Shown here piece by piece: positions 15,502 through 22,287 of a DNA stretch of 27,220 nt. Where the stretch lies: positions 1-27,220 of the IMG/VR virus record IMGVR_UViG_3300042475_004400, one strand, 5' to 3'. Both the position numbers and the translations under genes were made by a program. The notes beneath the pieces are model-generated. The model saw only the letters and a program-made list of their open reading frames with translations. It was not told where the DNA came from and searched no databases. The first letter of the stretch is position 1, and each line of letters opens with the position of its first letter. This stretch comes from a virus.

Positions 15502-15755
15502 CTGCGCACGCCCTTGCGGCCGAAGCGGCCAGTCTTGGGGTCGCGAAAAAAGGCCTGCTTGAGGGTGTCCTCCAGCCGTTCGAGCTTGGAGCGCAGGACG
15601 CGGATGACCAGCTCATTGGTCGCGGCCTCGGAGGCTTTGGTCTCGGCCTTGCTGAGCTTGAGGTACAGGGCCTCGATCTCGCGCTTCTGACTGGCGGCGA
15701 GCCACTTGGCCTCGCGCAGTGCGCCCCATGGGTTAATGATGTCACTGATGCTCAT
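15498..15755 (-). CDS. Hypothetical protein with coiled coil (85 residues)
   Basis: Begins MSISDIINPWGALREAKWLA with a strong AGGAGG ribosome site 6 bases upstream. Residues about 23-70 form a charged helix (KREIEALYLKLSKAETKASE) and the C-terminus is basic (FRDPKTGRFGRKGVRR), which could contact nucleic acid. Its NPWG start and DPKTGRFGRKG end resemble small phage proteins of unknown role that I have seen. It begins a short sub-operon after a 39-base gap. Confidence 0.7.
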   Translation of the reverse strand: MSISDIINPWGALREAKWLAASQKREIEALYLKLSKAETKASEAATNELVIRVLRSKLERLEDTLKQAFFRDPKTGRFGRKGVRR

Positions 15756-15794
15756 TGGTTCCTCCTGTTGCTGAGTAGGATGTGGTAATCGTGG

Positions 15795-16037
15795 TCACTG
15801 GTCAGGGTCCTTGTGCGCGCCTCCTGCGGTGGCCATCAGATGCAAAACCCGATGCCCGCCGGCCCCGTTCTCATACACCTCGACGCGCGTCCTGCCGTCT
15901 TGAGCATAGATGCGGTGGTAGTGGCCAGCCTCGCGCAGGGCGTCGGGAAGGTTGGTGCATTGCCCGCCCGCGATAGGCGGCTGCCGGCCCGGCGGCTGCG
16001 TCACCTCAAAAGTGAAGCGTCCTGCGACTGTCGTCAT
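15795..16037 (-). CDS. Hypothetical protein, 80 residues
   Basis: Starts MTTVAGRFTFEVTQPPGRQP, with a small beta-rich fold including HYHRIYAQDGRTRVEVYENG, and ends in a flexible AGGAHKDPDQ. The ATG overlaps the stop of the preceding gene (ATGA). A much longer upstream frame exists but is a shadow of the neighbour. No family recognised. Confidence 0.65.
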   Translation of the reverse strand: MTTVAGRFTFEVTQPPGRQPPIAGGQCTNLPDALREAGHYHRIYAQDGRTRVEVYENGAGGHRVLHLMATAGGAHKDPDQ

Positions 16038-16438
16038 GCCGGTTGCCCCTGTTTCAGGTTGACGCGGCCCCGCGCCCGGCCGTTGGCGCGGGCAGCCTCG
16101 TAGACGGTCGGGCGTTGCGCCTTGAGCGCCGCCGTGCAGCGCGCCACTGAGCCCCAGCCGTAGTCGTGGGCCAGCTCGCTGAGCGTCCGGTTGCCGATGT
16201 CGCGGCTGTCGGATGGCAGCGTCGGCATGGTGCCGGGCGGGCGTGGCGGGTTGTGGGTGCGACGCGGCGGGGCGTTGACCTCCTCCACGGCGCGCTGTGC
16301 GGCCCGCGCCTGCACCTGCACCTGTTGCGACTGGCGCATCTGCGCGAGCAGCTTCTCGGTGACGTGGATAGGCTCGCGGCGGCCGTCGGCAAAGAGCCAG
16401 TAGAAGCGACGATTGTGGATGATGGGTCTGCGTGTCAT
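16034..16438 (-). CDS. Basic hypothetical protein, possible DNA binding
   Basis: A 134-residue, Arg-rich protein. The N-terminus is a small beta unit (PIIHNRRFYWLFADGRREPI), followed by a Gln/Ala helix and a Pro/Arg linker (about 58-75). The C-terminal part, NRTLSELAHDYGWGSVARCT, looks like a helix-turn-helix with basic surroundings. Coupled at both ends by ATGA overlaps. The DNA-binding idea rests on composition and this one motif only. Confidence 0.65.
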   Translation of the reverse strand: MTRRPIIHNRRFYWLFADGRREPIHVTEKLLAQMRQSQQVQVQARAAQRAVEEVNAPPRRTHNPPRPPGTMPTLPSDSRDIGNRTLSELAHDYGWGSVARCTAALKAQRPTVYEAARANGRARGRVNLKQGQPA

Positions 16439-16764
16439 GCGTCATCCTCTTCGGGATCGTGGCCGTACCGCTCGCGATAGACCTTCAAACCGAACAGCAG
16501 AAACTGCGTGAGGTCTGGCGGCTCTTCATTGCGCTCATCAAAGAACTCGGCGTAGGGAATGCGATAGGTGTAATGTTCGCCGTTGTCGGCGAAGGCGTCC
16601 TCAAGGAAGACGACGATGTGGCCGTCCATGAGATAGATTTCGAGGCGCTGCTTACGCAGCCACCGCGAGACGGCTTTGTTGATGAGCGTCTCAACGTCAT
16701 CGAGATTGACGTGGAAATCGATGTCGCCCTTAGTCGTCTTGGGATCGGGGTCAACGTATGTCAT
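16435..16764 (-). CDS. Acidic hypothetical protein, 109 residues
   Basis: Alternating beta and helix: DIDFHVNLDDVETLINKAVS, then RLEIYLMDGHIVVFLEDAFA, then a C-terminal helix and an acidic HDPEEDDA tail. AAAGGAG lies 9 bases upstream of the ATG and overlaps the previous gene's TAA. Net charge is strongly negative. Not recognised; compact acidic early phage proteins are often inhibitors of host enzymes, but nothing here shows that directly. Confidence 0.7.
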   Translation of the reverse strand: MTYVDPDPKTTKGDIDFHVNLDDVETLINKAVSRWLRKQRLEIYLMDGHIVVFLEDAFADNGEHYTYRIPYAEFFDERNEEPPDLTQFLLFGLKVYRERYGHDPEEDDA

Positions 16765-16778
16765 AGCTCAGTGCTCCT

Positions 16779-16895
16779 TTACCAGTCGATGTCCTCGAGA
16801 TCTTGCGGGGTGGTGGGCGGCCGCCGGACGATGATCCAGACGGCCGTGGCCATGAGTGCGAGGATGGTCAGGGCCAGCCAGTTGTTGCTTGTCAC
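16779..16895 (-). CDS. 38-residue single-pass membrane protein
   Basis: GTG start at 16895, with AAAGGA upstream, overlapping the preceding TGA as GTGA. Residues about 6-23 (WLALTILALMATAVWIIV) form one membrane segment followed by RR and a Pro/Asp tail, so the C-terminus is probably cytoplasmic. A holin-like or membrane-anchoring role is possible, but no lysis genes are adjacent. Confidence 0.6.
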   Translation of the reverse strand: MTSNNWLALTILALMATAVWIIVRRPPTTPQDLEDIDW

Positions 16896-17089
16896 CTGGA
16901 CGTCCTTTCCAGTGCCCAGAGGGGTGCACAGCGCTCGCCTGCGGGCGTGTCCACCAGCACCATCTGGTGGTCCTGACAGTAAGCCTCGGCGCGCTGGCGG
17001 GCCTTCTCCTCCCATGCGGATGCCCACAGCAGCAGGCCGACGCAGGTAAGGAGAAAACAGGTTAAGCCGATCAGTGTGCGGTTAGTCAT
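16892..17089 (-). CDS. 65-residue membrane-anchored protein with paired cysteines
   Basis: Starts MTNRTLIGLTCFLLTCVGLL at ATG 17089. Residues 5-26 are hydrophobic, a signal anchor; the rest is hydrophilic, with Cys38 and Cys54 flanking MVLVDTPAGER, likely a disulfide in the periplasm. I have seen similar small phage proteins with this Cys pair, function unknown. The gene overlaps the acidic-tail gene upstream by 8 bases and the 38-residue membrane gene downstream by GTGA. A spanin-like part is possible but unsupported. Confidence 0.6.
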   Translation of the reverse strand: MTNRTLIGLTCFLLTCVGLLLWASAWEEKARQRAEAYCQDHQMVLVDTPAGERCAPLWALERTSR

Positions 17090-17321
17090 CGTCGTTGTCC
17101 TCCTCATCTTCGTCCTCGTCTTCGTCGTCGTCGTCTTCGTCCTCGTCGCTGTCCTCTGCGCCGAACAGCGCTTCCAGCCGGGCCTGACGCTCGGCACTGA
17201 TGCGGTCGCGCTCGGCCTGCGGCAGCGCCCTCCACGCGGCGTCCTCGGCGGCGATGATCTTGCGCTCTGCCTCGACGCGGCGCTCTTCCTCTTCCTTGTA
17301 CAGATCCCAGATGTTGGTCAT
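17082..17321 (-). CDS. Hypothetical protein with extreme acidic tail
   Basis: A 79-residue protein. Residues 1-54 are a charged helix (YKEEEERRVEAERKIIAAED and RISAERQARLEALF). The last 24 residues are 22 Asp/Glu with one Ser and one Asn. Such tails may mimic DNA or bind basic proteins such as nucleoid proteins. The coding DNA is a GAC/GAG microsatellite-like run (about 17085-17158) that could vary by slippage. AGGAG inside the previous gene provides the ribosome site. Confidence 0.7.
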   Translation of the reverse strand: MTNIWDLYKEEEERRVEAERKIIAAEDAAWRALPQAERDRISAERQARLEALFGAEDSDEDEDDDDEDEDEDEEDNDDD

Positions 17322-17503
17322 TGGTGTTCTCCTGTTGCAGAGGCGATCACATCGGTTACGGCCGTCAGCAGCCGCATGGCGTCGTTCGCCTCGGGCTGGC
17401 CGTCGTCGCCGTCGATCACGTCGGCGTAGCGGTCAAGATAGTCGGCGCACTCTTGCAGAGCGGCCAGCAGGTCAGCATATCGCGCCACTGGCATGTACTT
17501 CAT
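17318..17503 (-). CDS. Small acidic hypothetical protein (61 residues)
   Basis: MKYMPVARYADLLAALQECA, then a second acidic helix DYLDRYADVIDGDDGQPEAN and a final helix. All-helical, acidic, one Cys. ATGA overlaps at both ends tie it to its neighbours. GGAGCAG upstream serves as ribosome site. Not recognised. Confidence 0.65.
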   Translation of the reverse strand: MKYMPVARYADLLAALQECADYLDRYADVIDGDDGQPEANDAMRLLTAVTDVIASATGEHQ

Positions 17504-17754
17504 TTGATCTGCTCCTTGATGAGGACGGCCTCGGCGACGATCTCGGTCGCGATGGCCGTGATTGCTGCGAGGCGGTCGTAGTGCGCCTGCCGATCGGCCA
17601 CGCACTGGTCGTTGTCGCCGGGGTAGTCCCGGCCGTTGGGCGTCACCTGCTGCAGCGCCTTGATGGCGGCCTGCAGGGTGTCGTAGGCGGCGATGCGCGG
17701 CTGGATCAGGTCGTCCGCGCTGCTGCCGTTGATGTTGAGCGTGGGGCGGATCAT
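17500..17754 (-). CDS. Hypothetical protein, 84 residues
   Basis: Starts MIRPTLNINGSSADDLIQPR and is helical afterwards (YDTLQAAIKALQQVTPNGRD, then an Ala/Ile-rich helix ending KEQIK). ATG overlaps the upstream TGA. I do not recognise it; its composition suggests a small helical bundle. Confidence 0.65.
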   Translation of the reverse strand: MIRPTLNINGSSADDLIQPRIAAYDTLQAAIKALQQVTPNGRDYPGDNDQCVADRQAHYDRLAAITAIATEIVAEAVLIKEQIK

Positions 17755-17990
17755 GCCGCCACCTGCGCGGCAATGCGGCTGATGCTGCGGCAGGCGGCGA
17801 TGGCCTCGCGGCGGGCGGCCTCGCGCGGCCCCCACTGTAGCCAGTCGGTCGTGGGGTGGAGCAGTGCCCACGCGGCGCTGCTGATCGAGCGCGTCATGGG
17901 GCACAGGGGCTGCGGTGGGCCAGCGGTCTCGGCCGGCTTGCTGTCGCGCCATTCCTGCTTGGCGATGTCTTCCTTGAGCCATGCGTACAT
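17751..17990 (-). CDS. Hypothetical protein, 79 residues
   Basis: Starts MYAWLKEDIAKQEWRDSKPA with GGGAGA upstream and a leader hairpin before it. The body is Ala/Arg/Trp-rich (AAWALLHPTTDWLQWG) and ends in a helix. It is the first gene after cassette copy 2. No family recognised. Confidence 0.65.
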   Translation of the reverse strand: MYAWLKEDIAKQEWRDSKPAETAGPPQPLCPMTRSISSAAWALLHPTTDWLQWGPREAARREAIAACRSISRIAAQVAA

Positions 17991-18009
17991 TGGTCGTCTC
18001 CCGTTTGGT

Positions 18010-18022
18010 GGGGCAGTGCCCC
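18010..18022 (-). promoter_or_regulatory. Leader hairpin 3 before the 79-residue gene
   Basis: GGGGCAGTGCCCC, identical to leader hairpin 1, ends about 20 bases before ATG 17990 and directly precedes GGGAGA. Confidence 0.6.
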
Positions 18023-18029
18023 GGTTGGT

Positions 18030-18051
18030 GGGCCGGCGCTGTGGCCGGCCC
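18030..18051 (-). promoter_or_regulatory. GC-rich intercistronic hairpin, copy 2
   Basis: The same 8-bp GGGCCGGC stem as copy 1, with one base changed in the loop and none in the stem. It lies 7 bases after the stop of 61-residue gene copy 2. Confidence 0.6.
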
Positions 18052-18058
18052 TGCTGGT

Positions 18059-18244
18059 TCAGGCAGTGACGTTAAAGTTACGAAGATACCCAGCGCGGTA
18101 CTCTTCAAGCTCGACCTTGACGATGCTGTCTAAAACGCCAAACTGGCGCGTTACGCCAGCACGCTCAAGACGGTCGGCAATGTCCCCTGCGTCTTCGATT
18201 AACCATGCTTCTATTTCGGCAAAAGTGGCGGCTGGCTTGGTCAT
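18059..18244 (-). CDS. Duplicated 61-residue hypothetical protein, copy 2
   Basis: Encodes exactly the same protein as 14296-14481. Changes relative to copy 1 fall in Thr, Lys, Leu, Ile, Asp, Arg and Gly codons, all silent. The ribosome site GGGAGACAC is stronger than in copy 1. It opens the small-gene block right after the VRR-NUC gene, behind its own promoter-like element. Confidence 0.75.
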   Translation of the reverse strand: MTKPAATFAEIEAWLIEDAGDIADRLERAGVTRQFGVLDSIVKVELEEYRAGYLRNFNVTA

Positions 18245-18263
18245 TGTGTGTCTCCCGTTTGGT

Positions 18264-18276
18264 GGGGCGCTGCCCC
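18264..18276 (-). promoter_or_regulatory. Leader hairpin 4 before 61-residue gene copy 2
   Basis: GGGGCGCTGCCCC pairs as a 5-bp GC stem around three bases. Relative to hairpin 2 only the central loop bases differ, so pairing is kept. Confidence 0.55.
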
Positions 18277-18288
18277 GTTGGCCTGATT

Positions 18289-18317
18289 GTTATGGGACCG
18301 TTCGTCCTAAAGATCAA
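18289..18317 (-). promoter_or_regulatory. Candidate sigma70-type promoter, cassette copy 2
   Basis: TTGATC (18317-18312), 17 bases, CATAAC (18294-18289) on the minus strand, identical boxes to copy 1. It lies in the 96-base gap after the VRR-NUC gene, the first sizeable gap in that part of the operon, as expected for a secondary promoter. Confidence 0.45.
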
Positions 18318-18340
18318 CAGGGAAAATGCAGTGCCGCGAA

Positions 18341-18688
18341 TTATTTTATCGTGGCAGCGAATGCGTCGACCTGAGCTTGCGCATTCTCTGAGCCGGGGCA
18401 CACGATGCAGGTGTGGCCGAGGCTCTCCAGATACTCGATCCAGTCGGTCTGCTCGGGCGAGACGCGGCCGCCCTTCTGACGCTTCATCTCGATCCACAGC
18501 CGCCAAGCCGGCACGAAAAGATCGGGAACGCCAGCCGATACGCCCTCGGCCTTGAGCTTGGCGCCGGCCGTCTGAGAGCGATAGCCGCCGTTGGGGATGG
18601 CGAAAATCCGCACCGGCCCATATTTGCGCCGGAACCAGCGCACGAAATCACGCTGCTCCTCATGCTCGGTTGGAAAAGTTTCCGTCAA
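18341..18688 (-). CDS. VRR-NUC domain nuclease
   Basis: A 115-residue protein. The TTG start at 18688 is chosen because GGGAGG stands 7 bases upstream and the TTG overlaps the preceding TGA (TTGA); no ATG gives a sensible start. It reads TETFPTEHEEQRDFVRWFRR, then IPNGGYRS, GVSAGVPDLFVP and WIEMKRQKGG. Asp56 and Glu67-x-Lys69 form the PD-(D/E)XK active site of VRR-NUC nucleases, which cut structured or branched DNA. The length fits the stand-alone phage form. Likely role: resolving recombination or replication intermediates in the same operon as the helicase and Cas4-like nuclease. Confidence 0.88.
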   Translation of the reverse strand: MTETFPTEHEEQRDFVRWFRRKYGPVRIFAIPNGGYRSQTAGAKLKAEGVSAGVPDLFVPAWRLWIEMKRQKGGRVSPEQTDWIEYLESLGHTCIVCPGSENAQAQVDAFAATIK

Positions 18689-18897
18689 AACGGCACCTCC
18701 CTCGCCTGCACATCGTATGGATCGTGTTCCCGCCAGTCCGGGCAGGCGCTTGGTGCCTCTTGGAACTCGGCGGGCGGCGTTGCGTCGTGCTTGTGGCAAT
18801 GGTTGGTTTCCCGGTGAAAATAGTTGCAGTCCCAACATAGTTTAGGGCGCCCGCATTCCCAAGCAATCAGCGCGGCTGGCTTTGTTGCCATACTCAT
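18685..18897 (-). CDS. Small Cys/His-rich protein
   Basis: A 70-residue protein from ATG 18897, which overlaps the helicase stop (ATGA); GTG 18903 is an alternative start. Cys and His are clustered: ECGRPKLCWDCNYFHRETNH, then CHKHD and a last SACPDW, consistent with a zinc-binding fold. It lies between the helicase and VRR-NUC genes, so a DNA-processing accessory is plausible. I do not recognise the family. Confidence 0.65.
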   Translation of the reverse strand: MSMATKPAALIAWECGRPKLCWDCNYFHRETNHCHKHDATPPAEFQEAPSACPDWREHDPYDVQAREVPF

Positions 18898-20477
18898 TCC
18901 CACAGTCTCCCGATGATGCGATGATATTTGCCATCGCGTTTGTATGTGATGCCCGCTGGCGGCCTTGAGGCATTCATCACGGCAGCAGCGCCGTCGAGCG
19001 TAATACCTTGCCTCAACTGCGCGCCAGCACTGCTGGCAATGATGCCAAGCGTCGCCACCGCCTTTTCACCGGCGTAACCGCCGTGCGTGACCGGAAAATA
19101 TTCCTCGACCAGCGGATCGCTCAGGCCGCCATAGTACGACACGGCCAGCATTTCCTTGCCACTGGCGCGGCTCGTGTGCTTGCGCCACCTCCACTCCGTA
19201 ACCGTCATCTCCTGCACATCGACGCCCATGATGTCGTCGTGGTGCAGCTCCAGCTTGGGCTTCTCGGGTTCTGGGAACGGCGTATCACAGGTCGGGCAGA
19301 TCTTGGCGCTGATGTGTACCAGCTCGTTGCAGGCATCGCAGACTTTGACCGGTGCCTCGCCGTTGCCCTTGCCTGCCTTTTTGGGCGGCTGCACAGCGGT
19401 GATCGGCCCATGCGCCTGCACCACCCCCGCAAAGTCCAGCACCAAGCAGTGATCGGTGTGGCTCTTCACGCGCATCCCGCGGCCAGCCATCTGGACATAC
19501 AGGCTGGCGCTCATCGTCGGCCGCAGCATGGCAATCAGATCGATGTCGGGATAGTCGAACCCGGTCGTGAGGACGTTTGCGTTTGTCAGCGCCCGCAGGC
19601 GGCCGGCCTTGAAATCCGCCAGTATCTGCTCGCGATCGGCCTTTGGCGTTGTGCCCACCACGCAAGCCGCCGGGATTCCGCGTTGGTTCAGCAGCGCCGC
19701 GATTTGCTCGGCATGGTGGACGCCGGCGCAAAAAAACAGCCACGCCTTGCGCCCCTCCGCCCGATCGATCACCTCGTCAACCACGGCGACGTTGTTCTCG
19801 TCGGTATCGATCGCCGCCTGCAGCTCGCTCTCGATATACTCTCCGCCCCGCTTGTGGACGCCGCTCACGTCGAACGTGGCATTGGTGGGCTTGCTACGCA
19901 GGGTGGAGAGAAACCCTTTGTAGATCAGTTCCGCGATCGACACCGGCTCGATCATGGCGTGGAACAGGGCCGGTGCGTCGGTGATCAGCCCGTGGCCCAG
20001 CCGGTATGGCGTGGCTGTCAGGCCCACGACGCGCAGCGCCGGGTTGATGGCGGTGAGATCGGCCAGCAGGTGACGATAGCTGCCCTCGTCTTTGTGCGAC
20101 ACCAGATGGCACTCATCGATGATGACGAGATCAATGTGGCCCAGTTGCTGCGCCTTACTCCGCACCGATTGAATGCCGGCGAACGTGATTGGCTCGCCGA
20201 GGCGCTTGCTTCGCAGCCCGGCGGAATAGATGCCCATCGGCGCGTTAGGCCAATGTTCGCGCATTTTGGCAGCATTCTGCTCAATAAGCTCTTTGACGTG
20301 GGTCAGCATCAAGACGCGCGTCTCCGGCCAGTTTTGAAGCGCATCTTTGCACAGCGCCGCCACGATGTGGCTTTTGCCGGAGCCGGTTGGCAGCACCAGA
20401 CACGGGTTGCCGGCGTTGCCCGCAGCGAACCAGCCATACAGCTGGTCGATGGTGTGCTGTTGATAGTCACGGAGCAT
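18894..20477 (-). CDS. SF2 DEAD/DEAH-type helicase with C-terminal zinc ribbon
   Basis: A 527-residue protein from ATG 20477, with GGAGG 6 bases upstream. Motifs in order: LRDYQQHTIDQL (Q-type), TGSGKS (31-36), DECH (121-124), TATP (154-157), TTGFDYPDID (304-313) and QMAGRGMR (329-336). CDAC (380-383) and CPTC (394-397) form a zinc ribbon. The layout is close to RadD/UvsW-like ATP-dependent helicases that remodel branched DNA during repair and replication. A C-terminal domain of about 120 residues follows. It overlaps the methyltransferase gene by 11 bases, so the two are probably translated together. Confidence 0.9.
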   Translation of the reverse strand: MLRDYQQHTIDQLYGWFAAGNAGNPCLVLPTGSGKSHIVAALCKDALQNWPETRVLMLTHVKELIEQNAAKMREHWPNAPMGIYSAGLRSKRLGEPITFAGIQSVRSKAQQLGHIDLVIIDECHLVSHKDEGSYRHLLADLTAINPALRVVGLTATPYRLGHGLITDAPALFHAMIEPVSIAELIYKGFLSTLRSKPTNATFDVSGVHKRGGEYIESELQAAIDTDENNVAVVDEVIDRAEGRKAWLFFCAGVHHAEQIAALLNQRGIPAACVVGTTPKADREQILADFKAGRLRALTNANVLTTGFDYPDIDLIAMLRPTMSASLYVQMAGRGMRVKSHTDHCLVLDFAGVVQAHGPITAVQPPKKAGKGNGEAPVKVCDACNELVHISAKICPTCDTPFPEPEKPKLELHHDDIMGVDVQEMTVTEWRWRKHTSRASGKEMLAVSYYGGLSDPLVEEYFPVTHGGYAGEKAVATLGIIASSAGAQLRQGITLDGAAAVMNASRPPAGITYKRDGKYHRIIGRLWE

Positions 20478-22287
20478 TGAAAGCCTCCACTGCTGCAATG
20501 CGCTCTCCAATCCAGCGCATCACCGGCACCGCCATGCTGTTGCCCAGCGCCTTGTAGCGCGGGCCGTCAGGGCAATCCTCTGAGCCTTTCTTGCGCCACG
20601 GGATGGCGGTGTAATCGTCGGGGAAGCCTTGCAGGCGCTCGCACTCGCGCGGGGTGAGGCGGCGGACGGCGGATGCAATCGCTACAGATGCGTAATGCCG
20701 ACGCGTTAAAGTTGGATTGACGCCGCTTGTGTCTGGAGTTGTAAAAGACATATTAGCTTCAAACGCCACCGTAGGCGGATGCGCGCCTGCCGCCAGTGGG
20801 TGGCACGGATCACCGGCTTGCGGGTTGCTGTAGTTGTGCGGGCTGCTGATCTGGGTGGTGTCAAAGGCGATGGCTGGCAAAGGATGCCCACCACCTGTTG
20901 GGCTGCCTTTCATGATCGGCCCCGTTGGCTCCCACGGCTCATGACCGTTGTTTTCATAGTCAACGCCGCCAATTAAGGTAAACGGCGTGACGACGAAGTC
21001 GCCGCCCTGATTGCCACTCACTGGGCCTCCCGCCATGATCGGCTGCGCCACCTCAGTCTCGCGGGCCTTGTAGTCCTTGCCGCTGTTCATCGGCATGATG
21101 GAGTAGGCCACGGCTGGCATATTGCCGCCGCCGTCTCCACCCTTGCGGATAGTCGGGCAGATGTTGTCACCTGCGTCAGCTCCGTGGTCGCCCTTGCTGA
21201 AGGCGATATAGTTGGTCTGCTTCATGCCAGACGAAGCGGCCAGTGCGCCAACGATCTGGCCATCCCCGTTGATGTAGCGCACCTCATCGCGGGTGTTCTG
21301 GGCAAAGGCGATGATCTGCTTAGGGTTCGTACTTTCCAGCGTAGGCATGACATGGCGGTGTTCGCCCGTCCCGCCGTGGATGTTGTTGTACCGCCCGGGG
21401 TGATCATAGGCCACTGCGTGGCTGTGACCGGCTTGTAACGTGTACGCCGGATCGCCCGCATTACCCACACCGACACCCTCTCGGCTGCTGTTTGAGGTAT
21501 CAGCACCGCGCAGTCCAAGTTGCGTGTTGATCGGATACGCCACGTCAGGCACGAACAGCGGGCAGCCTGCGTTGACGTGCTGGTTGTTCTGTCCCCACTT
21601 GCTGGCGAAGTCAGTGTCGAGGGTGCAGGCCACACTCGCGGGCCAGCCTACAGCAGGTCGCTCCCCTCCGGCATCGCCACGCTCTCCAGCGCCCGTTGCA
21701 GCGCCGCTGGCAGCGTCTTGCCGCGCTTCTCGGCTCGGCGCAGGATGCCCTGACATGCTGTGGCGCTCAAAAAGAACCGCTGCGGCAGGTCGCCAGTCTC
21801 CAAGGTATCCGACAACGAACACACGACGGCGGCGCTGGGCCACTCCGAAGTACTGAGCGTCAAGCACTCGGTAGGCCCACCCATACCCGAGTTCGCCCAA
21901 GCCCCCGAGTATGGAACCAAAGTCCCGTCCGCCGTTGCTTGACAAGACGCCGGGGACGTTCTCCCAAACCACCCATCTGGGCCGCTTTCGGTCAGCAAGC
22001 CTAAGAAACTCAAGGGCCAAGTTGCCACGGTCGTCATCCAGTCCGCCTCTGAGGCCAGCGACGCTGAACGACTGGCAGGGGGTTCCTCCGACAAGAAGGT
22101 CAATTGCTCCATATTGATCTGCTCCTATGGTGGTGAAGTCGCCGTGCAGTGGCACGGTTGGATAGTGATGCGCCAACACGGCGCGCGGAAATGGCTCAAT
22201 CTCACTAAAAAAAGCAGGCTGCCAGCCAAGCGAATGCCATGCGGCGGTTGCGGCTTCGATGCCGCTGCAAACTGATCCGTATTTCAC
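20467..22287 (-). CDS. C5-cytosine DNA methyltransferase, with long repetitive insert
   Basis: A 606-residue protein from GTG 22287 (GGAGG 7 bases upstream; GTGA overlap with the nuclease stop). Class signatures: SVCSGIEAA (motif I), GGTPCQSFSVAG with catalytic Cys71 (IV), ENV 109-111 (VI), QRRRRVF 151-157 (VIII), RRLTPREC near 542-549 (IX) and ALGNSMAVP near 580-588 (X). It would methylate C5 of cytosine in a DNA target, probably protecting phage DNA from host restriction. The region between VIII and IX is about 380 residues, far longer than the target-recognition domain of ordinary enzymes, and is built of loosely repeated blocks ending PAVAY, PAIAF or PTVAF. No partner restriction enzyme is visible. 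Confidence 0.93.
   Translation of the reverse strand: MKYGSVCSGIEAATAAWHSLGWQPAFFSEIEPFPRAVLAHHYPTVPLHGDFTTIGADQYGAIDLLVGGTPCQSFSVAGLRGGLDDDRGNLALEFLRLADRKRPRWVVWENVPGVLSSNGGRDFGSILGGLGELGYGWAYRVLDAQYFGVAQRRRRVFVVGYLGDWRPAAAVLFERHSMSGHPAPSREARQDAASGAATGAGERGDAGGERPAVGWPASVACTLDTDFASKWGQNNQHVNAGCPLFVPDVAYPINTQLGLRGADTSNSSREGVGVGNAGDPAYTLQAGHSHAVAYDHPGRYNNIHGGTGEHRHVMPTLESTNPKQIIAFAQNTRDEVRYINGDGQIVGALAASSGMKQTNYIAFSKGDHGADAGDNICPTIRKGGDGGGNMPAVAYSIMPMNSGKDYKARETEVAQPIMAGGPVSGNQGGDFVVTPFTLIGGVDYENNGHEPWEPTGPIMKGSPTGGGHPLPAIAFDTTQISSPHNYSNPQAGDPCHPLAAGAHPPTVAFEANMSFTTPDTSGVNPTLTRRHYASVAIASAVRRLTPRECERLQGFPDDYTAIPWRKKGSEDCPDGPRYKALGNSMAVPVMRWIGERIAAVEAFNAP

Larger units (their letters stand above)
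17996..18320 (-). repeat. Long duplicated cassette, copy 2
   Basis: Second copy of the unit at 14232-14558, same strand, about 3.76 kb away. Element order and spacing are kept; the differences are single-base substitutions plus a few small indels around the ribosome sites and leaders. Confidence 0.95.

Noticed and set aside
19008-20480. A 490-codon plus-strand frame opposite the helicase
   Set aside because: The minus-strand helicase has a full set of SF2 motifs; the plus frame has none and is an antisense shadow.
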